Assembly: GCF_001581005.1 (NCBI RefSeq)
Contig: NZ_LHZV01000062.1
Coordinates: 62,001-126,000, forward strand
Origin: Acetobacter orleanensis
Lineage (GTDB): Bacteria; Pseudomonadota; Alphaproteobacteria; Acetobacterales; Acetobacteraceae
Length of the DNA: 64,000 nucleotides
Direction: 5' to 3'
Shown here piece by piece: positions 45,000 to 53,342 of the stretch. Both the position numbers and the translations under genes were made by a program. Under the pieces are notes generated by a model. The model worked only from the letters and a program-made list of their open reading frames with translations, was not told where the DNA came from and ran no database searches. Position 1 is the first letter of the stretch. Every line of letters begins with the position of its first letter.

Positions 45000-46342
45000 A
45001 GCGCTGGAGTCTGGCGTCCCGTATTGTGTCGGGCACGCTGATTATCGTGCTTGGTGCGCTGGTGCTTCTGAGTATTCTTGTCGCAGCCTTCACACGGTAT
45101 GAAGTTACGGAACGTCTGGATAATTCCTTACAGGAAGTGGCGGAACGTCTGGAGTTTGTCATCAGTGATCTGGACAGAACTGGTCAGGGCTCCACTCCCG
45201 CGGGCGGGCAGATAGCGCAGCTTCCGGGCGTCAACCGGCGAACATTGGCTTACCAGATCACGACACCGGGCGGTCGCCTTGAAGTCAGGTCGCAAAATGC
45301 GCCCGCGACGTTGTTTGTGCCAAACATTAAGTCAGGGTTTTACAATATCCCATTATTCAGGGTGTATGTTGTGCCGTCCGCATCGGGTCGCCACTACATT
45401 CTGGTGGGTGAGCCGACTTTTCACAGAAATGAAGCTGTCAGGCGCGCTATTCTCATTTCCGTTCTGCCAATGGTCATCTTTTTTCCGGCAATCTGGTGGC
45501 TGGTCCGTTGGCGCGTCCGGCGCGCCATGCGTCCCCTTACAAGCCTTCAGCACGAGATTAGGAGCAGAAGTGGGTCAAATTTGGCACCTATTCCCCCGCT
45601 CGATTTGCCTGAAGAGCTTGTGTCCATTCATTCAGCCGTCAATCTTTTGCTGGAACGTCTGAAAATGGCGCTTTCAACCGAGCGCGCCTTTGCCGCCAAT
45701 GCAGCCCATGAATTGCGTAACCCTGTGGGTGCGCTTCTTGCTCAGGTCCAGGTTCTCAGAAAACTGCTCGTAAGAACGGAGTATGAGGAGCGGACCCTGA
45801 CAATCATGCAGCAGGCCCGCAGAATTGGCCGGATGATGGAAAAGCTTCTTCAGCTTTCACGCGCTACATCCGGCATTGCCCTCACCGGGGGTGTGTTTGA
45901 TCTGGTTCCGGTTATTCAGTTTCTGGCGCAGGAACTGGAGCGGGAAAAAGACCATGTGATTGAGCTTTCTGGCTTATCCCACCTCATGATCCGGGGCGAT
46001 ATGGATGTCACGGGCATTCTGTTTCGCAATCTTCTCGAAAACGCGGTTCTTCATGGCTCATCGGCGCACCCTGTCAGAGTAAGTGTTACAGAAGATCATG
46101 AAGTGCGGATCTTTAATGATTGTGAACCACTTACATCTGAAATTTTGCGGGAGATGGAAAAGCCTTTTGTAAGAGGAAAAACAGATGCTGAAGGCAGCGG
46201 CTTGGGCATGGCCATTGCACGGCAAATTTCTCAGCAGCTACATGCCGATATGGCAGTGATCTCCCCCATTCCCGGAACCACCAGAGGCGTTATGGTGAGG
46301 GTGCGTTTGCCAGCCGGTGAGGTTAAAGAAAGCGATTGCTAA
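44996..46342 (+). CDS. Sensor histidine kinase for the metal pump operon
   Basis: The 448-residue kinase has two membrane helices (about 12-32 and 152-170) flanking a periplasmic sensor of about 115 residues, a HAMP-like linker, the phospho-acceptor His238 in NAAHELRNPVG, and a C-terminal ATPase (N-box RNLLENAVLHG, G-box GSGLGMAIA). The sensor has no His/Cys-rich metal site visible, so the signal (Cu, Ag, Zn, Cd or Co) is unknown. Confidence 0.92.
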   Translation: MKRWSLASRIVSGTLIIVLGALVLLSILVAAFTRYEVTERLDNSLQEVAERLEFVISDLDRTGQGSTPAGGQIAQLPGVNRRTLAYQITTPGGRLEVRSQNAPATLFVPNIKSGFYNIPLFRVYVVPSASGRHYILVGEPTFHRNEAVRRAILISVLPMVIFFPAIWWLVRWRVRRAMRPLTSLQHEIRSRSGSNLAPIPPLDLPEELVSIHSAVNLLLERLKMALSTERAFAANAAHELRNPVGALLAQVQVLRKLLVRTEYEERTLTIMQQARRIGRMMEKLLQLSRATSGIALTGGVFDLVPVIQFLAQELEREKDHVIELSGLSHLMIRGDMDVTGILFRNLLENAVLHGSSAHPVRVSVTEDHEVRIFNDCEPLTSEILREMEKPFVRGKTDAEGSGLGMAIARQISQQLHADMAVISPIPGTTRGVMVRVRLPAGEVKESDC

Positions 46343-46532
46343 CCCGTTGCTTAAAATGCGCGCTTTGCCCCAGTGGTCCAAATATTTGCGGAGCGTCTTG
46401 TAACACTGTATTATGCTTCCCAGTCTCAATGGGAGTGCTCAGTTAGACGGAGCATAAGCCGCGTTTCGTTTGTTTTTTCCCAGTGCGTATCGATAGGTGT
46501 TGCGCTCTTGCGCTTGACCACAGGAGCCCTGA

Positions 46533-46937
46533 ATGATCAGGACATGGGCCCGAACACGGGCCAGAACATGGGTTGGTCTGCTAGCCTGCCTGCTGATGCA
46601 GGTGGGGTTGTTGGTCGGTGTCTCCCCGGCTCAGGCGCAGAGGGAAGTGCAGGCGCATAAGAGCATGATGCGCGAAATGCCAGTCTCCTGTTCCGAGGCG
46701 AAAATTTTGCACAGTCATTGCGGAATGACGCACACTAAAAGTCCTGCCATGCCGCATGATGACAAATGTTGTCATGTGCATGTCGCCGCAACGGACATCC
46801 CTACTCCAGCGGATATGCTGTCTTCGGTCCTGCGGTCTGTTGTAAGAGCCCGTTCCCCCATCCTGTCTGCGCAGACGGAGTTTGTCGGCGCTGACGGGTT
46901 GCCGCCTCTTCGTCCCCCCAGAGTTCTGAACAGCTAG
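46533..46937 (+). CDS. Cys/His-rich secreted protein upstream of the copper oxidase (CopL-like)
   Basis: The 134-residue protein has an N-terminal hydrophobic signal (LLACLLMQVGLLVGVSPAQAQ), then a metal-binding-looking region with Cys53, His60, HSHCGMTH (61-67), and the cluster KCCHVHV (78-84), and a featureless tail. AGGAG lies six bases before the ATG. Its size, secretion signal and position upstream of copA match the CopL group that precedes copAB in xanthomonads, but the similarity is of type and context only. Confidence 0.75.
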   Translation: MIRTWARTRARTWVGLLACLLMQVGLLVGVSPAQAQREVQAHKSMMREMPVSCSEAKILHSHCGMTHTKSPAMPHDDKCCHVHVAATDIPTPADMLSSVLRSVVRARSPILSAQTEFVGADGLPPLRPPRVLNS

Positions 46938-47012
46938 ACGCTCAAGGCGTCATCCGGCCCGTTTTTGTCGAAAAAAACGGGGAAGTACGTGTGACTGTTT
47001 GGATTTTTTAGA

Positions 47013-48893
47013 ATGTTTTTTTCGTCCCGTTTGCGGGGCGGTCTGACACGTCGTCGGTTTGTGACCGGGGTAGGCGCTGGGGGGCTTATGGCCGCAGTGC
47101 CACGCTCGGCACTGTCTTCACCTAACGAACGCCCTGCTGGTCTGATCCCGGCAGAGGCTTCGGCAACGTGGAACCTGAGTGTTGGCCGCACCCATATTGA
47201 AATTGACCGCAAAGCCCTGAATGCTCCCTGTATTGGCGGCACCGTGCCGGGCCCGGTGCTGCGTTGGAGGCAGGGGGATACCGTAACGGTCAATGTGACC
47301 AATACGCTCAAGCACGAGAAAACCTCCATCCATTGGCACGGTATTCGCTTGCCGTCGGATATGGATGGCGTACCCGGCCTGAGTTTTACCGGTATCAAAC
47401 CGGGTGAGACATTTTCCTACAGTTTCCGGCTGCACCAAAGCGGCACATACTGGTACCATAGCCATTCCGGCATGCAGGAAGCGCAGGGGCTTTACGGTGC
47501 GGTGGTCATAGACCCCCTTCACCCGGACCCGAATGCGTGTGAGAGGGATTACGTAATCCTGCTGTCCGAATGGACGGATGTGTCTCCCATGGACATGATC
47601 AACAACCTGAAAATGCAGGATGATTATTATGTCTTCCGGCAGCGTACCGCCGCGTCTTTTCCAAAAGAGGCGAGAGCGGCCGGGGGTGCTGTGGCAGCCC
47701 TGAAAGACCGGCTGGCATGGTCTCGTATGCGGATGGCCGCCACCGATATTTCGGACGTTACAGGGATTATTTATACCTATCTGCTCAATGGCCACGCCCC
47801 GGACGGAAACTGGCAGGGCTTGTTTCGGCCCGGTGAGCGGGTGCGTCTGCGGTTTATCAATGGGTCCTCCATGACCTTTTTTGACATCCGTATTCCCGGT
47901 CTGGACATGCTGGTGGTGCAGGCGGACGGGAATGACGTGGAGCCCGTGCCAGTGGATGAATTCCGTATAGGTGTTGCGGAAACCTATGATGTCATCGTGC
48001 AGCCAAAGGAAGACCGAGCGTACACCATTTTTGCCCAGAGTGAGGACCGGACAGGGTATGCGCGTGGAACCCTAGCCCCCCGCGCCGGTATGGCAGGGCC
48101 AATCCCGCCAATGGACCCGCGCCCGGTACGCACCATGGTTGATATGGGCATGGGCGACATGAAACCCGGCGAGAGCATGAACGCCATGAACGCCATGGAT
48201 ATGTCGGGCGGAGGAGAGCGGTCAGGTATGGACCATTCCAGTATGGAGCACTCAGACATGCCTCGTTCAGCTATGGGTCAGTCTGGTGAGGCCGGGGCTG
48301 GTATGAGTATGGCCGGAATGGACAGGCCCGGCATGGCGCCGCACGCCATGCACCATATAATGCCCCCGATGGAGGTGGATGATCCCGGGCCGCCGCCCAT
48401 CAATGTAGAAAACCAGAATGTCGCCATGATGCCGGTGGACCGGCTGGGTAGCCCCGGTGACGGGCTGGAGCAGAACGGACGCCGCGTTTTGACCTACACG
48501 CAGTTGCGTGCCACCCGGCCGGGAGCGGACCCGCGCCCGCCCAGCCGTGAGATCATCCTGCATCTGACCGGCAATATGGAACGCTATATCTGGGGGTTTA
48601 ATGGCCGGAAATTTTCGGAATCTGGCCCTATTCGCCTGAAAAAAGGGGAAAGGGTCCGCTTTACGCTGATTAACGACACCATGATGGAACACCCCATCCA
48701 TCTGCATGGCCTGTGGAGTGAACTGGAAAACGGGCAAGGCGCGTATCGCCCCTATAAGCACACGCTTATTTCTCAGCCGGGCTCCCGCATGAGCTATCTG
48801 GTGACAGCGGATGTTCCGGGCATGTGGGCTTACCACTGCCACCTGATGCTGCACATGGAACTAGGCATGTTTCGCACGGTGATTGTGGAATGA
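47013..48893 (+). CDS. copA: Copper resistance multicopper oxidase CopA/PcoA
   Basis: The 626-residue periplasmic oxidase converts Cu(I) to the less toxic Cu(II). A twin-arginine signal (TRRRFVTGVGAGGLMAAV) is at 12-30. Copper ligands are in HWHGIRLPSDMDGVPG, YWYHSHSGMQEAQG, HPIHLHGLW and the T1 site AYHCHLMLHMELGM. A Met/His-rich insert (about 380-450, with repeated MDMSG, MDHSSMEHSDMP) marks a copper-loading region. No ribosome site precedes the ATG at 47013. It overlaps copB by four bases. Symbol as in the copAB system; the P-type ATPase at 53343 also carries this name. Confidence 0.93.
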   Translation: MFFSSRLRGGLTRRRFVTGVGAGGLMAAVPRSALSSPNERPAGLIPAEASATWNLSVGRTHIEIDRKALNAPCIGGTVPGPVLRWRQGDTVTVNVTNTLKHEKTSIHWHGIRLPSDMDGVPGLSFTGIKPGETFSYSFRLHQSGTYWYHSHSGMQEAQGLYGAVVIDPLHPDPNACERDYVILLSEWTDVSPMDMINNLKMQDDYYVFRQRTAASFPKEARAAGGAVAALKDRLAWSRMRMAATDISDVTGIIYTYLLNGHAPDGNWQGLFRPGERVRLRFINGSSMTFFDIRIPGLDMLVVQADGNDVEPVPVDEFRIGVAETYDVIVQPKEDRAYTIFAQSEDRTGYARGTLAPRAGMAGPIPPMDPRPVRTMVDMGMGDMKPGESMNAMNAMDMSGGGERSGMDHSSMEHSDMPRSAMGQSGEAGAGMSMAGMDRPGMAPHAMHHIMPPMEVDDPGPPPINVENQNVAMMPVDRLGSPGDGLEQNGRRVLTYTQLRATRPGADPRPPSREIILHLTGNMERYIWGFNGRKFSESGPIRLKKGERVRFTLINDTMMEHPIHLHGLWSELENGQGAYRPYKHTLISQPGSRMSYLVTADVPGMWAYHCHLMLHMELGMFRTVIVE

Positions 48894-49705
48894 GGCGCGT
48901 TGTTTTTCCAGCATTCTGCCTGCTGGCTCAGGCATTGTGCCTCTCTGCGGGGTATGCGGCTGAAACTCTTTCGTCCGGAGCACCCTCTTACACAAACGGA
49001 TCGCGCTACCATGCGGCGGATGCCCCTACGGGAACACCGGTTGTATATCTGGGGAATATAAAACCTGTCATGGACCAGCAGAGTTATTTTCATGGCATCA
49101 TGGATGAGCTGGAGGGGCGCTATGCGCCGGGGGGTACGGATCTGCGCTGGGATGGCGAGGCTTGGTACGGGTCAGATTACAACAAGGTGTGGTTGAAAAC
49201 CGAAGGCACGCTGGAGCGTGGTCGCTTGCGTGATGGCGATCATGAACTGCTCTACAGCCGGTCCATTTCGCCCTATTTCAACCTTCAGGGCGGTGTGCGG
49301 ATGGATCTGGATGATGGGCCAACGCGCACATGGGGGGCATTTGGCGTGCAGGGGCTGGCACTTTACGAGTTTGAAGTACAGGCCACGGCCTATGTCAGTG
49401 ATCGCGGACGTTTTGCTGCGCGGCTTGAAGGCTCTTACGATTTCCTGTTGACCAATCGCCTCATTCTTCAGCCGCAGGCAGAGTTTAATTTTTATACAAA
49501 GTCCGATACCGGGCGGCAGGTGGGGGCTGGCTTGTCAGATGTCGATGCCGGTTTACGCCTGCGCTACGAGCTATGGCGCAAATTCGCACCTTACGTCGCC
49601 GTGACATATGCCGGGTCTCTCACACAGGCGCGCCGGATTGTGCATGATCAGGGCGGAGAGAGCGGCACGCTGCGGTTTACACTGGGGCTCAGAAGCTGGT
49701 TCTGA
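48890..49705 (+). CDS. copB: Copper resistance outer-membrane protein CopB
   Basis: The 271-residue protein has a signal peptide (FPAFCLLAQALCLSAGYAAE) and a CopB beta-barrel pattern: alternating polar/apolar strands, many aromatic residues, DLRWDGEAWYGSDYNKVWLKTEG near the N-terminus and a terminal aromatic (RSWF) as outer-membrane proteins require. It partners the oxidase in binding or sequestering copper. Start ATG 48890 overlaps the oxidase stop; the upstream frame extension is discarded. It lacks the long Met-rich N-terminus of some CopB proteins. Confidence 0.92.
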   Translation: MRRVVFPAFCLLAQALCLSAGYAAETLSSGAPSYTNGSRYHAADAPTGTPVVYLGNIKPVMDQQSYFHGIMDELEGRYAPGGTDLRWDGEAWYGSDYNKVWLKTEGTLERGRLRDGDHELLYSRSISPYFNLQGGVRMDLDDGPTRTWGAFGVQGLALYEFEVQATAYVSDRGRFAARLEGSYDFLLTNRLILQPQAEFNFYTKSDTGRQVGAGLSDVDAGLRLRYELWRKFAPYVAVTYAGSLTQARRIVHDQGGESGTLRFTLGLRSWF

Positions 49706-49734
49706 ATTTTTCTTATTAAAAAAGGATAGTCTTG

Positions 49735-50046
49735 ATGCGGTCTTTTCTTTTGGCATTTGCCAGCCTTATATGCGCCGATGTTGCGCAGGCTGAACCAACG
49801 CGGGCAGCGCTCCGCCAGAACATGACTGGGGTAATGCAGACGCCTGCTGGGAAAATCCCGCAGGACAGTTTGGAAAATATGAGTATGGAGCAGCAGATGG
49901 CCGTATGTGGCAGGCTTGAGATGCTGCAAAAACAGGGCAAGGCGCTGACTAAGGCAGAGCAGGCGGAGAAAGCCGTTTGTGAGAAAATGCGTGGCACCAT
50001 GGACATACCTGCGCAACCCGCGCCATCCGCAACACTTGAGCGTTAA
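49735..50046 (+). CDS. Small secreted protein downstream of copAB
   Basis: The 103-residue protein has a signal peptide (MRSFLLAFASLICADVAQA, cleavage before EPTRA), then a helical, Met- and Gln-rich region with two cysteines (about 58 and 81) in AVCGRLEM and KAVCEKM, spaced for a helical hairpin disulfide. No family is recognised. It lies 29 bases after copB, so it probably belongs to the copper operon. Met-rich, Cys-containing secreted proteins here could handle copper, as inference. Confidence 0.65.
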   Translation: MRSFLLAFASLICADVAQAEPTRAALRQNMTGVMQTPAGKIPQDSLENMSMEQQMAVCGRLEMLQKQGKALTKAEQAEKAVCEKMRGTMDIPAQPAPSATLER

Positions 50047-50069
50047 TTGAAAAAACGTAGGAAGACTGC

Positions 50070-50414
50070 TCAGCGGATCATTCTACGCACGACGCGCAGG
50101 AGTTCATCAATAGTATCTTCCCCGCCATCATCCTGCACGGCCTTGCGCACGCAGCCATTGACATGAGTGGAGAGGATTTCGGTCGCAACGCCGTCCAGTG
50201 CGGATTTTACAGCAGAAATCTGCATGAGGATATCAACGCAATAGCGGTCCTGCTCCACCATGTTCAGCACCCCGCCAATCTGCCCTTCAATACGGCGCAG
50301 CCGGTTGGTCAGGGATTTTTTATTGGGTTGCTGCACACGCTTGTCAGCGTTTGCCTGATCCTCACACGCATCACATCGGGCTGGGGCGTGTTTGTCCGGG
50401 AGCTGGGTTGCCAT
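50070..50414 (-). CDS. csoR: CsoR/RcnR-family copper-sensing repressor
   Basis: The 114-residue four-helix repressor carries the CsoR copper ligands Cys59, His84 and Cys88: the spacing of 25 and 4 residues equals that of Mycobacterium tuberculosis CsoR (Cys36, His61, Cys65). The N-terminus has an extra Cys-containing stretch (CDACEDQ). It is convergent with the copAB operon and precedes nothing on its strand except the terminal region. It likely represses the copper genes on the right. Reading frame and AAAGGGG ribosome site are clear. Confidence 0.92.
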   Translation of the reverse strand: MATQLPDKHAPARCDACEDQANADKRVQQPNKKSLTNRLRRIEGQIGGVLNMVEQDRYCVDILMQISAVKSALDGVATEILSTHVNGCVRKAVQDDGGEDTIDELLRVVRRMIR

Positions 50415-50460
50415 GTTATCCCCTTTCTCTGGGTGTTGCTTCTCCTAGCAGGTCAGACTG

Positions 50461-50481
50461 TCTCCCGCCACTATGGGGAGA
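50461..50481. promoter_or_regulatory. Inverted repeat TCTCCC-N9-GGGAGA upstream of csoR
   Basis: The perfect 6-base arms lie 46 bases upstream of the csoR start, in the 97-base gap after the receptor gene. GC-rich palindromes of this kind are typical CsoR operators, so autoregulation is possible; a weak transcript-end structure is the alternative. Confidence 0.4.
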
Positions 50482-50511
50482 AAGACCGCAGCAAGGGGCG
50501 AAAAAAGCGGC

Positions 50512-53187
50512 TCAGACTGTTTTGCGGAGGGAGAGCGTGATGGTCCGCCCCAGCGGATCCATAAAAGCGGGCTGATAGCCTGCGGGTGTGCTGCCTTTGC
50601 CATTATGAACATGGATCCGTTCATTAAAAAGATTTTCTACGGATAAAAAGAGACGAAAGTTTTTCGCCCATGTTCGTCGCTCCCAGTGGGGAAGCTGACC
50701 CAGATCAGCAAAAACTGTCGCATCCATCGTCCCAAGTGCACTGAAAGACAGATTATCCGCGGCAGAGGATGCCACGGTCGCTGTTCCTGCCTGCCATTTT
50801 CCGACAAGCCGGAGACCAAGCCCTTTGTCATAAACACCGCCCTGAAGTTCCATTTCATGCCGGGGCTGTCCACCCAGACCGCTGATGGTGCCGCCTTTTA
50901 GCAGATTGATAGCAGGCAGACCGGCCCGCAGCGTGACAGTATCTCGTAGCCGCCAGACTTGTGTCGCGACGAGATAGAGACGGCCATGCGGCTTTTCCGG
51001 TTTACCATGTTTGTCTGTTCCACCCGCATGGAGCGGGCGCGAGAAGGACAACGTGGCATTCCATTCGCTTCGGTTTTCCCCATCAGCATTAAGCGGGCGT
51101 GTATCAACACTTTCCAGAAGCCCCGCGGCATTGCGGAGATAACGGTCGGGGAAGGCGTTTTCAATGGCGGCTGTTGCTGTGGGCAGGGTGAGAATGGTGT
51201 TGTGTGTTGTGTCATGCACATAGTTCACATGCAGCAATGTGCCTGTGAGATAAGGAAGAGTGAGTATCGTGCCCAGACTTATTTCATGCCGACTGGTGGC
51301 TTTCAGGAATGGGTTGCCACCCGAAAGACTGGTAACCTGCACGGATTGTCCGGTTACATAATCATATGTTGTCACGTTAGGGGTCTGGATGGTCGGTGCC
51401 ACAAGCTGGGATGCTGTTGGCGCTTCCTGACTGTTGGTGAGAGAGATCGGGAACTGCATCCATGAGAGGGGTGACCATGTCACACCCCCGCCAATGGTGC
51501 CGAGTGTACCAAAATGTGACACCTGATTAACGGCCGCGTTTATATTTCCATCCAGTTTGCCCAGAAACGACAGGATGTGTTTGCTCCTGTTGGCAAGAGG
51601 AATGTCCGCGTTAAACTGAAATATGCCAACGTCCCGCTGGATATGGCTGGAAGACCGCGTGGTTTTGATAGCGGAAAAGGTATTCTGATCTGTCAGCGCG
51701 CCGGTTAGGGAAGAACTGGTTGCAACATCCCCTGCGGGCAGCGCAAAGAGCGCTCCGGTTATCAACCCGCTGATCTGCCCGTTGTTGCTGGTGGTGTGAC
51801 CGTAATTCAGCGTGCGTTGAGAAAGTATGCGGGCTGGAAAGAGAGAAAACGGGTTAAGGGTGTTACCCTCCGTCATCAGGTCCGTCTGGGCTGTTTGCAA
51901 ATTCAGGCCAGTCTGACTGCTGGTGGTTGTTTCTGACCAATCATAGCTGCCGGTGCTATTCCACTTCCAGTCTCCGATATTGCCATCAAATTTAAGCCCC
52001 GCATGGGCTGTTTCCGTATGGGCTTTCTGGCGGAGCGGAGAGATATTTGTAAAATTTCGATAGAGTAAAATATTGTCTGAAAACGGAGAAAACAGGCTGC
52101 TGGCAGGGAGTGTCAGAACACCACGTGCGGGCCCTTGCAGACTGCGCTGGTCTTTGCGCGTATAGGCCAGGTTGAGGGAGGAGGATATGGTTTTAAAAAT
52201 CTGTCCTGCGACAACGCCATTGAATGCCAGCTTTTGCAGGCTGGGCTGGAGCGTGTAGGCCGAGGCATCTCCGTCGCTATGGGGCAGAGTGGCGTAAGGC
52301 AGAAAATCCTGAAACGTGGGCACTTGCGCATTGCTTAAGGAGGGGGCGCCCGCAACAGGCACGGGCACGCCTGCCAGCGCATCCAGCCGTGGGTCCAGAC
52401 TACCGGAGTTTATAGCCGTTACGTTGCCTGCGTTGGCGTATAGCCCGCTGGCCCGCGCAGGGACGACGCCGCGTTGGCTATCTTTCAGGTCTGCCTGAGT
52501 GGAATAACGCGCACTCAGATTGATCCGCCGTTCACCCTCCAGCTTTGTATAGCTGATGGCAGGCGCGCCCGTTTCTCCGCCGCCATCTGTGGAGGTTGTG
52601 CCCATCAGGCGGGCGCGGATAGCCCGGAAACGCTCCACTGTGATAATATTTACCACCCGCTGGCTGGCGGAATAGCCATATTTTAGAGCTTCTTCTTCCG
52701 TAAAGATTTCTACCCGTTCAATGGTTTCAAACGGAAGGTCTTGTAGCTCCTGCATGCCGGAAACTCTTTTGCCGTTCAGCAAGGTTACAGGTGCGTTCCC
52801 CCCGGCCCCTCGGCCAGAGCGTGTTTCAGGAGCAATGGCGGTCAGCAGGTCGGAGGCGGAATCCACACCGTAAGCCCGGATTTCATCCGCTTTAATTTGC
52901 ATAAGTGGCTTCAGGTGCCCCAGCGCCTGACCGCGTGCCTTGTGCCCAACCACATCAATTTTTTCAGGCGAGGCGTTGGCTGCCAGACCGGGTTGAGCAG
53001 GTGCGGTGGTGGTTTGGGAATGTGCATCCGTATTGACGGAGGGGTTTTCTGTTTGCTGGGCTAAGACGGAGGGTGTTGCACCTGCCAGCCCAAGCCCTCC
53101 AGCCAGTGTCGCCCGTACAACGCGATGCATTGACAGTGACCATGGGCCAGATTTGCGGAGCAAATGGGGAGGCGGGAAAACAGACAT
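50512..53187 (-). CDS. TonB-dependent outer-membrane receptor inside the copper block
   Basis: The 891-residue protein (start ATG 53187, residue 37 of the open frame) has a signal region (RATLAGGLGLAGATPSVLAQ), a plug domain (EKIDVVGHKARGQALGHLKPL ... NGKRVSGMQELQDLPFETIERVEIFTEEEALKYGYSASQRVVNII) and a large beta-barrel. The transported compound is unknown. It lies between csoR and the copper ATPase, divergent from the latter with 155 bases between, which suggests control by copper. A copper or siderophore role is inference. Confidence 0.85.
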   Translation of the reverse strand: MSVFPPPHLLRKSGPWSLSMHRVVRATLAGGLGLAGATPSVLAQQTENPSVNTDAHSQTTTAPAQPGLAANASPEKIDVVGHKARGQALGHLKPLMQIKADEIRAYGVDSASDLLTAIAPETRSGRGAGGNAPVTLLNGKRVSGMQELQDLPFETIERVEIFTEEEALKYGYSASQRVVNIITVERFRAIRARLMGTTSTDGGGETGAPAISYTKLEGERRINLSARYSTQADLKDSQRGVVPARASGLYANAGNVTAINSGSLDPRLDALAGVPVPVAGAPSLSNAQVPTFQDFLPYATLPHSDGDASAYTLQPSLQKLAFNGVVAGQIFKTISSSLNLAYTRKDQRSLQGPARGVLTLPASSLFSPFSDNILLYRNFTNISPLRQKAHTETAHAGLKFDGNIGDWKWNSTGSYDWSETTTSSQTGLNLQTAQTDLMTEGNTLNPFSLFPARILSQRTLNYGHTTSNNGQISGLITGALFALPAGDVATSSSLTGALTDQNTFSAIKTTRSSSHIQRDVGIFQFNADIPLANRSKHILSFLGKLDGNINAAVNQVSHFGTLGTIGGGVTWSPLSWMQFPISLTNSQEAPTASQLVAPTIQTPNVTTYDYVTGQSVQVTSLSGGNPFLKATSRHEISLGTILTLPYLTGTLLHVNYVHDTTHNTILTLPTATAAIENAFPDRYLRNAAGLLESVDTRPLNADGENRSEWNATLSFSRPLHAGGTDKHGKPEKPHGRLYLVATQVWRLRDTVTLRAGLPAINLLKGGTISGLGGQPRHEMELQGGVYDKGLGLRLVGKWQAGTATVASSAADNLSFSALGTMDATVFADLGQLPHWERRTWAKNFRLFLSVENLFNERIHVHNGKGSTPAGYQPAFMDPLGRTITLSLRKTV

Positions 53188-53306
53188 GAACTCAAGCACA
53201 ATATGGGATTGAATAGGGCGGGCCCGAGGCTGCTTGCGCGCATCGGTCAGGGCTTTATGGGGTGGGTATAAGCTTTGATGATAGCAAAAAATCAAATTTC
53301 TTTCCT

Positions 53307-53334
53307 TTGACTATACCGGGATGGGGTATAAAAT
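53307..53334 (+). promoter_or_regulatory. Promoter and operator-like palindrome of the copper ATPase gene
   Basis: TTGACT (53307-53312) and TAAAAT (53329-53334) form a promoter with a 16-base spacer. Within it lies the dyad TATACC-GGGATGG-GGTATA (53312-53330), the GC-core/AT-flank form of CsoR operators. Binding here would block RNA polymerase until Cu(I) releases the repressor. It lies 9-36 bases before the ATG at 53343. Confidence 0.6.
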
Positions 53335-53342
53335 TCACGGAA

